Positions 1 to 8,138 of a stretch of DNA of 64,000 nucleotides are shown piece by piece. A program made the position numbers and the translations under genes. The first letter of the stretch is position 1, and each line of letters opens with the position of its first letter. The stretch lies in NCBI GenBank assembly GCA_036008175.1, contig DASYOB010000147.1:89733-153732 (forward strand), written 5' to 3'. The notes under the pieces were generated by a model. That model worked only from the letters and a program-made list of their open reading frames with translations, was not told the DNA's origin and did not search any database. Source of the stretch: DATARH01 sp036008175 (GTDB taxonomy: Bacteria > Pseudomonadota > Alphaproteobacteria > ATCC43930 > CGMCC-115725).

Positions 1-462
1 GATCAAAATCGTATTGCCATCCTCGTCTATGACGCGCTTGTCGTTGGCCGGGTTGTGGCCGGGTCGCTCGATGCGCGGCCCACCGCGGCCGGTCTGAGCG
101 CGCACTTGATCGCGCTCTTTTGGCGCATCCGGCTCGACGAAGTCCTTCATGCGGCGCGCGACCGTCCTGTATGACCAGCCGGTTTGAGCAGGAGCCCATT
201 CCTTCCAAGGAATGTTGATCTTCGTTTCGCGATGTAACTTTTGCGCAAGCGCCAGTTGTCGGCCGCATTCCTTGCGATGCTCATCTCGCTCCTTCAGGAA
301 TTTCTTTTGATATTTTTCCGCACTCGCGTAAGCCGCATCTTTTGCTCGCTCAGACAGGAACCAAGCGTCGGTGGCGGCAAAAACTGCCTTTTCCAGTGCA
401 GTAGGATTGGCGGGACGAAGCGGAACAATGGCGCAGGACGTTTTCGCAGCGTTCTCAATCAT
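1..462 (-). CDS. Unknown protein coupled to the integrase, partial (C-terminus off the left edge)
   Basis: An open frame of 154 codons runs from an ATG at 462 to the left edge without a stop. The ATG overlaps the integrase TGA as ATGA (459-462), so translation is probably coupled to the integrase. The visible protein has a charged helical segment around residues 38-75 and a motif near residues 84-105 rich in Trp and Arg (WKEW, then GWSYRTVARRM). That motif loosely recalls helix-turn-helix-like stretches in some plasmid and phage proteins such as DUF3102, but this is only a resemblance. A Gly/Arg-rich linker follows at about residues 120-135. I do not recognise the family. Gene order suggests an accessory gene of the same integrative element. 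Confidence 0.7.
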   Translation of the reverse strand, partial: MIENAAKTSCAIVPLRPANPTALEKAVFAATDAWFLSERAKDAAYASAEKYQKKFLKERDEHRKECGRQLALAQKLHRETKINIPWKEWAPAQTGWSYRTVARRMKDFVEPDAPKERDQVRAQTGRGGPRIERPGHNPANDKRVIDEDGNTILI

Positions 463-1754
463 GCCGGCACCCGGTCGCCGAGCGCGGCAATTTTGCGATC
501 CTCGATAATCCCGAACCGCGGCGCCGCCGCCCGGATCGCCTCGGCGACATAGCTCTCCGACAAGTGCCCGTAATGCTTCTCGACCATGCGCGTGTCGGCA
601 TGGCCGAGGTTACGCGCCACGACCAGCAGCGGCGCGCCAGCCATCACGCTGTGCGAGGCATAGGTATGCCGCAAGCAGTGAAAATTCGCTGGCGGCTCGA
701 TCTTGGCCCGTCCACATGCCTCGCGCATGGGCTCGTCTTGATGGCTCTTGCCCCAGCGGTTGCCGTTGGGTTTGCGCAACAACAGCTCGACGCCGGGCCG
801 GCCGGCCGTGAGCCGCCGGAATAGCTCGATCCCTTCGTCGGCAAGGACGACGTGGCGGCCCTTTCCGCTCTTGCTGGTGCGGATATGCAGCGTCCCTGCA
901 TCCGGGTTGAAGTCGCCGCATTGCAGTGCTGCCAACTCGCCGAACCGGCAGCCTGTTGCCAGCGCTGCCCGTACGAGATCGCGGAACTCGCCCTGTGCCG
1001 CATTGATCAGCCGCCGGCATTCGTCGATCTGTAGATACCGGACCCGGGCTGCGTCGGCTCCCTTGAACGGCTCGACGCGCCGCCACGCATCATCCGAGGC
1101 GATCTTGCGCTCGCGCCATGCCCGGTTGAGAGCGGCCTTTAGATACGTCAGCGTTCGATTCGCCGTCGCCCGGCGCTTCCGGCGCTGCTCATCATCCTCC
1201 TCGTCGATTTCACGGTATCGCGGCGCCGCGTCTTTTGCGCTCCGCACCCGCGGCGGGGTGGTCGCGGTATCCTCGAGCCAGCGGCGTAGCTTGGCGGCCG
1301 TGAGCTCGACGCACACGATCTCACCGAGCGTCGGCAAAATCAGCGCCTTGGCACGCCATCGCGCGTCTTTGCCCGATTTTCGGTTGCCGTCGAGGAAGCG
1401 GAGATATTCGTCGATGCAGGACCGAACTGTGTAGGGGCCATCCTTGGCCGGCAGCCCTTGCGCAGTGCGGACCCGCTCGACGTACCGCTCGCGGACCAGC
1501 GCTTGCGCCTGCCGGAAATCGAGGATCGCAACCCCATCTGCGTCGGCGCTGTCGTCGGCCGTGCCGATCGTCTCGACCTTGTAGTCGCCCTCGCCGACAT
1601 ACCAGCGCATCGCCCATTTGCCGCCAGCCTGGCCCTTGCGATAGCCGAGATGCAGACCGGGATCGATCGCTCGGTAATAGGGTTTCCCGCTAGCTTTGAG
1701 CCGAGCCCGAGCCGTCCGTGTTTCGAGGTTTGCATCCCGTACCGTGCGCGCCAT
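459..1754 (-). CDS. Site-specific tyrosine recombinase (phage/ICE integrase)
   Basis: A 431-residue tyrosine recombinase that would catalyse integration and excision of a mobile element. The N-terminal third resembles the Arm-binding and SAM-like core-binding region of phage integrases. The catalytic domain shows Arg in GCRFGEL (about residue 268), Lys in SKSGKGR (about 293), the H-x-x-R box in HCLRHTYASH (about 355-358) and the nucleophilic Tyr in EKHYGH (about 394). An in-frame GTG lies 16 codons upstream, but ATG 1754 has an AGGAGG ribosome site 8 bases upstream and is preferred. The downstream gene starts inside its stop codon. No tRNA gene is nearby, so the attachment site is not evident. 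Confidence 0.93.
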   Translation of the reverse strand: MARTVRDANLETRTARARLKASGKPYYRAIDPGLHLGYRKGQAGGKWAMRWYVGEGDYKVETIGTADDSADADGVAILDFRQAQALVRERYVERVRTAQGLPAKDGPYTVRSCIDEYLRFLDGNRKSGKDARWRAKALILPTLGEIVCVELTAAKLRRWLEDTATTPPRVRSAKDAAPRYREIDEEDDEQRRKRRATANRTLTYLKAALNRAWRERKIASDDAWRRVEPFKGADAARVRYLQIDECRRLINAAQGEFRDLVRAALATGCRFGELAALQCGDFNPDAGTLHIRTSKSGKGRHVVLADEGIELFRRLTAGRPGVELLLRKPNGNRWGKSHQDEPMREACGRAKIEPPANFHCLRHTYASHSVMAGAPLLVVARNLGHADTRMVEKHYGHLSESYVAEAIRAAAPRFGIIEDRKIAALGDRVPA

Positions 1755-1777
1755 GTCGCTGGCCTCCTGTCTAACGA

Positions 1778-1813
1778 GTGTCCAATATACGGGGTTGGAC
1801 ACAGCTTAGTCAA
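1778..1813 (-). promoter_or_regulatory. Putative integrase promoter with overlapping inverted repeat
   Basis: On the minus strand TTGACT (1813-1808) and TATATT (1789-1784) are separated by 18 bases, a good sigma-70-like pair about 30 bases before the integrase ATG. The inverted repeat GTGTCCAA (1778-1785) / TTGGACAC (1795-1802) covers the -10 element and part of the spacer, as expected for an operator. The protein that would bind it is not known. From 1814 to 2089 I see no gene. Confidence 0.55.
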
Positions 1814-2089
1814 GCGTGGACAAGGCGGCAGCATAATCCGCGATATCAGCGACTTACGAGCGGGAAATTTAGACACATATAGACAGAAAAGCCGCCTCCA
1901 CGTAGCGGCAAGCCGGCAGAGCAAGAGGAGCACAAATAGGCTTTCAACCAAGCCGGTGTATTGCGTTGGCAGTGCCCGGTTGAGGCGCGCCTGGCTGCGC
2001 CAAACCATCAGGTTTGATGCCCCGCCGAGGCGGAACGAAAGCCTCAAGTCACGGGTTGGGAAAGCAGACCCTTCTCTCCGAGATCTGCC

Positions 2090-2411
2090 ATGTTCGTAAG
2101 AAACGACCTGGATGAATTGGTCGGCTGCGACAAGCGGCCGACCGTCTCGATCCATCTGCCGAGGCATTCGGCCGGACGCGAGGTGCGGCAGGACCTGATC
2201 CGATTGCGCAATCTCCTATCGATGGCCGGAAAACGCCTGAGCGCCGAGCGCCACGACCGGATCGTCGCTCATCGCGATCCCTGCCGAGGAGGAGGATGAT
2301 CTCCTCGATTACGCGGCGGTCATGGCGCTGCGCCAGGGCGGCAACGTCACCCTTGTCAACCGCGCCCATCTGCCCCGCACCGCGCCGACGGCGGCGATCC
2401 TGCAGTACTGA
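2090..2411 (+). pseudogene. baeRF-type (bacterial archaeo-eukaryotic release factor-like) gene with internal deletion
   Basis: The first ~50 codons from ATG 2090 encode VSIHLPRHSAGREVRQD and IRLRNLL, which resemble the N-terminus of baeRF-like proteins that start with VSIYLPTHRAG-type motifs. From about 2290 another frame encodes DDLLDYAAVMALRQGGNV, ending in TAAILQY before TGA at 2409-2411; this resembles the C-terminus of the same family, which usually ends in AIFRY-like residues. Intact members are several hundred residues long, so the middle is missing and the two ends lie in different frames. I read this as a deletion remnant. The intact HPF-like gene follows by 14 bases. Family assignment is from memory of the motifs. 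Confidence 0.7.
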
Positions 2412-2425
2412 GAGAGAGGAGCGAT

Positions 2426-2995
2426 ATGGATATTCCCGTCGAGATCGCCTTCCACAACACGCCATCCTTGCCCAAGCTAGAGGCCAAGATCCGCGAACGC
2501 GTCGGCAAGCTGGACCGGCTTTATCACCACCTGATCGGCTGCCGGGTCTCGGTGGAGCAACTGCATCGCCGGCACCAGAACGGCAACCTCTTCGAGGTCC
2601 ACATCGACATGCGGGTCCCGGGCGACAAAATCGTCGTCAGCCACGAACCGCACCGCGCCCGTGAGAAATTTGCCGATCCTGATGTCGGTATCGCGCTACG
2701 CAACGCCTTCAAGGCGGCCGAACGGCGCCTCCTAGACTACAAGCGCAAGCAGCGCGGCGATGTGAAAGTCCATGACAAGTCCTTCGCCGGCCAAGTCACG
2801 CAGCTCAACCCGGCCGAGGATCATGGCTTCCTAGAGACGCACGAGGGAACCCAGCTCTACTTTCATCGCAACGGCCTGATCAATCGCGACTTCGACCGGC
2901 TGAAGGTGGGCGATCGGGTGCATTTCGTCGAAACCGCAGGCGATACCGGACCGATCGCCAGCAAGGTCTGGCGAGCCGAGGGCGAGCCGGGCTGA
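2426..2995 (+). CDS. Ribosome hibernation promoting factor (HPF/RaiA) fused to a cold-shock domain
   Basis: A 189-residue cytoplasmic protein. Residues 1 to ~105 form an HPF/RaiA-type domain, with the opening strand PVEIAFHNTP and the basic helix AFKAAERRLLDYKRKQRG; this family binds the 30S decoding region and inactivates ribosomes in stress or stationary phase. Residues ~117-185 form a cold-shock (OB-fold) domain with RNP-like motifs DHGFLET and LYFHRN. The fusion replaces the dimerising tail of long HPF proteins. An AGAGAGGAG ribosome site lies just before ATG 2426. The upstream neighbour is a decayed baeRF gene, so two translation-related genes once stood together. Confidence 0.88.
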   Translation: MDIPVEIAFHNTPSLPKLEAKIRERVGKLDRLYHHLIGCRVSVEQLHRRHQNGNLFEVHIDMRVPGDKIVVSHEPHRAREKFADPDVGIALRNAFKAAERRLLDYKRKQRGDVKVHDKSFAGQVTQLNPAEDHGFLETHEGTQLYFHRNGLINRDFDRLKVGDRVHFVETAGDTGPIASKVWRAEGEPG

Positions 2996-3027
2996 ACACG
3001 GCCTGCCGCCCGAAGACGGGCACCTAT

Positions 3028-3069
3028 CCTATAGAGTACGCGGCGACTCCTATAGGAGTACGCGGCGAC
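3028..3069. repeat. Short direct repeat around a perfect 14-bp palindrome
   Basis: Two near-identical units ending in GAGTACGCGGCGAC sit at about 3028-3046 and 3050-3069. The perfect palindrome ACTCCTATAGGAGT (3046-3059) spans their junction. The block is ~115 bases upstream of the first substrate-binding protein gene and could be an operator or a small tandem duplication. Confidence 0.5.
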
Positions 3070-3185
3070 CGAAGCTTGGCGCGTGTCCGGCTGATCGGCG
3101 CGTGCTAATCTTGCCCCGTACGCACCCTCCAAAAAACCGGTGCGGCCGCCGGCTAACCCCGGCCGGCGTGAACAGGAGAGCGGCT

Positions 3186-4784
3186 ATGAGGCGTCACCTG
3201 CGAGGGCTCGCGCTCGCGAGCCCGTTGCTGCTCTCATTCTCGCTCGCTGACCCGATCCTGGCGCAGAAACCGGGCGGCATTCTCAAAATCTCGCATTTCG
3301 ACAGCCCGGCCAGCATGTCGATCCTCGAGGAGGCGACGGTCGCCGCCGAGCGGCCGATGATGGGCGTTTTCAACAACCTGGTGATGTACAAGCAAGACGT
3401 GGCGCAGGGCAGCCTGAACTCGATTGTTCCCGACCTCGCTACCAGCTGGTCATGGAACGAGGAGGGCACCGAGCTGACCTTTCCGCTGCGGCAGGGCGTC
3501 AAATGGCATGACGGGAAACCCTTCACCGCTGCGGATGTACGGTGCACCTGGGATCTGCTGCAAGGCAAAGCGGCGGAGAAGCTGCGCCTCAACCCGCGTA
3601 AATCCTGGTACCGCAACCTCGAAGAGGTCACCGCCAACGGCGATTACGAGGTGACCTTCCGGCTGAAGCAACCGCAACCGTCGCTGCTGGCGCTGTTGGC
3701 GTCCGGCTGGTCGCCGGTCTATCCCTGCCATGTGCCGCCGGCGCAGATGCGCCAGCATCCGATCGGCACCGGCCCGTTCAAATTCGTCGAGTTCAAGCCG
3801 AACGAGACGATCAAGCTCGCCCGCAACCCGGATTACTGGAAACCGGGCCGGCCCTACCTCGACGGCATCGAGTATACGATCATCAAGGAGATGTCGACGC
3901 GCAACCTCGCTTTTGTCGCCGGCAAATTCGACCTGGCCTCGCCCTACGGCGTGACGGTCCCGACCTTGAAGGAGATGACCAACCAGGCACCCTGGGCGCA
4001 GTGCGAGGTGACCGCCACCAACGTCAACCGCACCATGATCATCAACCCCGACAAGCCGCCCTTCGACAACATCGAGTTGCGCCGGGCGATGGCGTTCAGC
4101 CTCGACCGCAAGGCGTTTGTGGACATCATCACCCAGGGGCAGGGCGATATCGGCGCGACGATGCTGCCGCCGCCGGAAGGGGTCTGGGGCATGCCGCCGG
4201 AAATGCTGCAAGCCCAACCGGGTTACGGGCCAGATATTGAAAAGAACCGCGACCAAGCGCGGGCGACCATGCAGAAGCTCGGCTACGGGCCGGACAGGCG
4301 GTTGCCGGTCACGGTATCGACCCGCAACATCCCGCCCTACCGCGACCCGGCGGCGATCCTGATCGGCCAGTTGCGCGAGATCTACTTCGATCCCCAGCTA
4401 GAACCGGTCGACACCACCAACTGGTATCCCAAGCTCCTGAAGAAGGACTACACGGTCGGGCTCAACGTCAGCGAAACCGGCGTCGACGACCCCGACCAGC
4501 AATTCTACGAGAATTACGTGTGCGGCTCGGAGCGCAACTACACCGGCTACTGCAACCCTGAAGTCGATAAGCTGGTGGACCAGCAGTCGATGCAAGCCGA
4601 CCCGGAAAAGCGCAGGAAAATCGTCTGGGAGATCGAGCGCAAGCTGATCGAGGACGTCGCCCGGCCGGTGATCTTCTACCCGCGAGGAGCGACCTGCCGG
4701 AAGCCGGAGCTGAAGGGCCTGACGATCATGGTCAACAGCATCTATAACGGTTGGCGCTTCGAGGACATCTGGTTGAACAGGTAG
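3186..4784 (+). CDS. ABC transporter substrate-binding protein, family 5 (peptide/opine type), paralogue 1
   Basis: A 532-residue periplasmic solute-binding protein. Residues 1-26 form a Sec signal peptide (basic MRRHLRG, hydrophobic core, cleavage after LAQ). The mature protein shows family-5 marks: VPDLATSWSWNEEGTELTF, GVKWHDGKPFTAADVRCTWD, HPIGTGPFKFVEFKPNE and RNPDYWKPGRPYLDGI. The start at 3186 has AGGAG 7 bases upstream; an in-frame ATG at 3102 would hide the signal peptide. It is close in sequence to the gene at 6430, and a third paralogue lies at 34605. It has no permease directly downstream and may share the Dpp-type system at 8.1-12.1 kb. Confidence 0.93.
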   Translation: MRRHLRGLALASPLLLSFSLADPILAQKPGGILKISHFDSPASMSILEEATVAAERPMMGVFNNLVMYKQDVAQGSLNSIVPDLATSWSWNEEGTELTFPLRQGVKWHDGKPFTAADVRCTWDLLQGKAAEKLRLNPRKSWYRNLEEVTANGDYEVTFRLKQPQPSLLALLASGWSPVYPCHVPPAQMRQHPIGTGPFKFVEFKPNETIKLARNPDYWKPGRPYLDGIEYTIIKEMSTRNLAFVAGKFDLASPYGVTVPTLKEMTNQAPWAQCEVTATNVNRTMIINPDKPPFDNIELRRAMAFSLDRKAFVDIITQGQGDIGATMLPPPEGVWGMPPEMLQAQPGYGPDIEKNRDQARATMQKLGYGPDRRLPVTVSTRNIPPYRDPAAILIGQLREIYFDPQLEPVDTTNWYPKLLKKDYTVGLNVSETGVDDPDQQFYENYVCGSERNYTGYCNPEVDKLVDQQSMQADPEKRRKIVWEIERKLIEDVARPVIFYPRGATCRKPELKGLTIMVNSIYNGWRFEDIWLNR

Positions 4785-4808
4785 ATCTGTCCCGCTAGTG
4801 CACCGACT

Positions 4809-4965
4809 CTAACGCTGCTTCCCGCACTGAATGGTGGCGATGACGCGGTCGGGGTGGGTGGTCCAAACGAAGGACTCGGGATCGGCATTAATTTCGGCGC
4901 CGAAGCGGTTGATGGCGGCTTGCAACTCGACGATCGCGCGGAACACGCCCCGTTTGAGCCGCTGC
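4809..4965 (-). mobile_element. IS630-family transposase C-terminal remnant
   Basis: The minus strand encodes RLKRGVFRAIVELQAAINRF, then a stretch with NADPESFVWT and HPDRVIATIQCGKQR, and a TAG at 4811-4809. This matches the usual C-terminal end of IS630-type transposases. No homologous reading continues upstream and no terminal inverted repeats were found, so it is a scrap of an old insertion. The remaining gap up to 5157 holds no gene I can support. Confidence 0.75.
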
Positions 4966-5157
4966 CGGGAAACAGGATACCCGGGTTTCGAGAGAGGGTG
5001 TTATCGGGTAACCCTAAACTCGTATCCCCCGATGAGCAGCGCCGACGCGACGCCCTAGTTTAATTGGTTACTGCCTAGGTTTTCGGCCGCATGTTCTCGC
5101 GGTCTCTGGTTAAAGACATAGAAAAAGCGCTCGGCCCGCTCCTGAGAGATGCGACGT

Positions 5158-6105
5158 ATGCAGGTGGCCGTGACGGGAGTTACTGGGTTCATCGGCAGTT
5201 CGCTTGCACGCGAACTACCACAACGCGGCTACCACGTTCGGGCTCTCGTGCGGAGGCCGTTAAAAGCGCCGCGATCCGGCTGCTACCCGATAATTATCGG
5301 CGACCTTAGGCAGCTTCATGGCTTGGAAGCGGCGTTCGCGGGCATCGATTCCGTTATTCATACGGCGGCGATCACGTCTGCAATTAGCGATGCTACGGAA
5401 GCCGATTATCAGGCCATCAACACGGAAGGCACATTGGAGCTGGCGAAGGCAGCGCAACACGCGGGAGTCTCGCGCTTCATCTTTCTATCTTCGATCAGTG
5501 CACAATCGGGTCCGACCGCAAACGTGGTATTGACGGAGGAGGTGGTCCCCGCGCCTGTAAACGCGTACGGACGCTCGAAACTGGCGGCGGAACAAGGCCT
5601 GTCTGAACTCGCAATCGACTGGGTAGCCCTTCGTCCCGTCTCCGTCTATGGGCGGGAACCCAAGGGCAAGTTGATCCCGCTCTTGCGTCTTGCCCGTTCC
5701 CCTCTGCCTCTGCCAGTTGGCGGCCTCACGTCGCGGCGGTCGCTCTTGTTCTTGGATAACCTCATTGCCGCGATCGATCATACCTTGCGACTTCCTGGGC
5801 CGCTGCGCAGGCCACTTATCGTCTCGGATCCAGGCGCTCTATCGATCCCCGAGATTGTCACCGCAATGCGTCGGGGGTTGGGGCGGAGGCCGGGGATCAT
5901 CTGGGTTCCACGACCGTTGCTCAAGCTGCTCGCCTCATTGGCCGGATATGGGGGTGATTACGATCGGTTCGCGGCGGCATCGTTGATCGCAAGTTCCGGC
6001 GCTCTTTTGCGATCGGGTTGGGTGCCTCTGGTGCGAAGCGAGGAGTGGCTCGCGGCTATGGCCGGTCAGTCAGCAGAGGGAGCGCGGGTCGCGCTGGGAG
6101 CCTGA
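5158..6105 (+). CDS. NAD-dependent epimerase/dehydratase (extended SDR)
   Basis: A 315-residue extended short-chain dehydrogenase/reductase, likely acting on a nucleotide sugar or a related substrate. The Rossmann glycine motif TGVTGFIG opens the protein, and the catalytic pair is in YGRSK at about residues 138-142, with a Ser-rich strand FLSSIS before it. ATG 5158 is preferred over ATG 5149 because GAGAG lies 9 bases upstream of it. Codon use is less GC-biased than the flanking transporter genes, and a transposase scrap sits just upstream, so the gene may have been inserted between the two binding-protein paralogues. The substrate cannot be deduced. Confidence 0.85.
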   Translation: MQVAVTGVTGFIGSSLARELPQRGYHVRALVRRPLKAPRSGCYPIIIGDLRQLHGLEAAFAGIDSVIHTAAITSAISDATEADYQAINTEGTLELAKAAQHAGVSRFIFLSSISAQSGPTANVVLTEEVVPAPVNAYGRSKLAAEQGLSELAIDWVALRPVSVYGREPKGKLIPLLRLARSPLPLPVGGLTSRRSLLFLDNLIAAIDHTLRLPGPLRRPLIVSDPGALSIPEIVTAMRRGLGRRPGIIWVPRPLLKLLASLAGYGGDYDRFAAASLIASSGALLRSGWVPLVRSEEWLAAMAGQSAEGARVALGA

Positions 6106-6429
6106 GCGCTCGCCCGGATTGTGCCGAGCCCGACGCCGGTCAGCCGGATGATCCCGGCCCGCCGGACGTGTTTTTGCCGACTGTTGCGGTTCGCCACCGC
6201 AGCTTGGAGACGAACATGGTCGGCAGACCTCACCTCGACGACGATCCCGACCCGCGCGAGCGGGAATCCTCCGCAGGACTCGATTGTCAGATTGCATGCA
6301 CTAGCTCCTGCCTCCCCCGCCGAGGGCGTGCTAGCCTTCCGCCGATTCGCACCCGCGGCACCGCCTTGTGCTGTGCCGAAGACGGGCAGCGACGGCGGTG
6401 AATGCGGTCGACTCCGTGGGAGAAAACGC
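6106..6429. other. Gene-free stretch before substrate-binding protein 2
   Basis: No convincing gene. Open frames on both strands here have no recognisable motifs, and the plus-strand frame merely extends the next gene upstream of its signal peptide. GGGAG at 6418-6422 is the ribosome site for the gene at 6430. Confidence 0.6.
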
Positions 6430-8028
6430 ATGGCGGGATATGTGCGGGGATGGAGGGTGGCCGGATCGGCGCTGATGCTGTTGTGCGCGTCCGGGACGGC
6501 GCTGGCGCAAAAGCCGGGCGGGGTGCTCAAGATCCAGCACTTCGACAGCCCGGCGAGCATGTCGATCCTCGAAGAATCGACGCGCGCTTCCGAGCAACCG
6601 ATGATGGCGGTGTTCAATAACCTCGTCGTGTACAAGCAGGATGTGGCGCAAAACAGTCTCGACTCGGTCGTGCCCGATCTCGCGACAGGCTGGAGCTGGA
6701 GCGAGGACGGAACCGAGCTGACCTTCCCACTGCACGAGGGCGTCAAGTGGCACGACGGCAAACCGTTTACCGCGGCTGACGTCAAGTGCACCTGGGACCT
6801 GCTGATGGGGAGCGGCGCCGACAAGCTGCGCGTCAATCCGCGCAAGCCCTGGTACAGCAATGTCGAGGCGGTGACGACCCGGGGCGATTACGAGGTCACC
6901 TTCCATCTAAAGCGGCCGCAGCCCGCGCTGCTGGCGCTCCTTGCCTCAGGCTGGTCGCCGATCTATCCGTGCCATGTGCCGGCCCGCGAGATGCGGCAGC
7001 ACCCGATCGGCACCGGGCCATTCAAATTCGTCGAGTTCAAGCCCAACGAGTACATCAGGTTGACGCGCAACCCGGATTATTGGAAGCCGGGACGGCCTTA
7101 TCTCGACGGCATCGATTTCACGATCATGCGGGAGATCGCGCCGCGCAACCTGGCGTTCTTCGCCGGCAATTTCGATGTCGGCTCGCCCTATGGCGTGACC
7201 CCGCCGACCCTGAAGGACTTCAAGGAACAGGCGCCCCAGGCGATCTGCCAGCTGACCTCCGTCAACGTCCCCCGGACGATGCTGATCAACATACACAAGC
7301 CGCCCTTCGACAATCCGGAACTGCGGCGGGCGATGACACTGGCGATCGACCGCGAGGCGTTCTCGACGATCATCAACGGCGGCGTTCGCCATGTCGGCGC
7401 GACGATGCTGCCGCCGCCGAACGGCGTATGGGGCATGCCGGAGGAGATGCTGAAAACGCTGCCCGGCTACGACCCCGACGTCGCGAAAAATCGCGCGGAA
7501 GCACGCAAGATCATGGAAAAGCTGGGCTACGGCCCGGACAAGCCGCTGGCCACCAAGATCTCGACGCGCGACATTCCCTCATGGCGGCAGCCGGCCGTGC
7601 TGCTCAATTCGCAGCTGAAGGAGATCTACATCGACGCTGAGCTCGACATCGTCGACACGACGCAATGGTACCCGAAGGTGGCGCGCAGGGATTACGCGAT
7701 CGGCGCGGTGCCGATGGAGACCGGGGTCGATGACCCGGATCAGATGTTCTACGAGAACTTTTACACCGGCGCGCTACGAAACTATGCCGGCTACAGCGAT
7801 CCCGAATTCGACAAGCTGGTTGATCAGCAGTCGATGGAACCGGATCCGGAAAAGCGCAAGCAGACCGTCTGGCAGCTCGAGCGCAAACTGGCGGATGCCG
7901 CGGTTCGGCCAGTGCTGTTCTTTCCGGTCGGCGCCAGTTGCCAGCAGCCCTGGGTGAAGGGGCTGACGATCATGATCAACAGCATCTACAACGGTTGGCG
8001 CATGGAGGATGTTTGGCTCGACAAATAA
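6430..8028 (+). CDS. ABC transporter substrate-binding protein, family 5, paralogue 2
   Basis: A 532-residue periplasmic binding protein with a signal peptide over residues 1-27 (MAGYVRGWR, hydrophobic core, cleavage after ALAQ). It shares nearly every family-5 motif with paralogue 1, for example KWHDGKPFTAADVKCTWDL, RQHPIGTGPFKFVEFKP and the C-terminal NSIYNGWRMEDVW. ATG 6430 has GGGAG 7 bases upstream. It stands directly before permease and ATPase genes in the same direction, so it is the natural binding protein of the dppBCDF-like operon. The ligand is probably a peptide or another small amide, but binding-pocket residues cannot be assigned by eye. Confidence 0.94.
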   Translation: MAGYVRGWRVAGSALMLLCASGTALAQKPGGVLKIQHFDSPASMSILEESTRASEQPMMAVFNNLVVYKQDVAQNSLDSVVPDLATGWSWSEDGTELTFPLHEGVKWHDGKPFTAADVKCTWDLLMGSGADKLRVNPRKPWYSNVEAVTTRGDYEVTFHLKRPQPALLALLASGWSPIYPCHVPAREMRQHPIGTGPFKFVEFKPNEYIRLTRNPDYWKPGRPYLDGIDFTIMREIAPRNLAFFAGNFDVGSPYGVTPPTLKDFKEQAPQAICQLTSVNVPRTMLINIHKPPFDNPELRRAMTLAIDREAFSTIINGGVRHVGATMLPPPNGVWGMPEEMLKTLPGYDPDVAKNRAEARKIMEKLGYGPDKPLATKISTRDIPSWRQPAVLLNSQLKEIYIDAELDIVDTTQWYPKVARRDYAIGAVPMETGVDDPDQMFYENFYTGALRNYAGYSDPEFDKLVDQQSMEPDPEKRKQTVWQLERKLADAAVRPVLFFPVGASCQQPWVKGLTIMINSIYNGWRMEDVWLDK

Positions 8029-8138
8029 GCCGCTGTAACCCTTTGTGGCGATTCGACCAAGGCCTGCGAACCTGCTAGCTTCCGTGGCGGCGCACGGCCC
8101 TCGCGAAGCGAGGCGTGACCAAATTCGGGAGGGCGCCG

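Noticed and set aside
4831..5063. Two small plus-strand frames after the first binding-protein gene
   Set aside because: They lie opposite the IS630 transposase remnant, which explains the open reading.
6121..6429. Upstream extension of the second binding-protein gene (start at 6121)
   Set aside because: It would bury the signal peptide; ATG 6430 has a good ribosome site and matches the paralogues.
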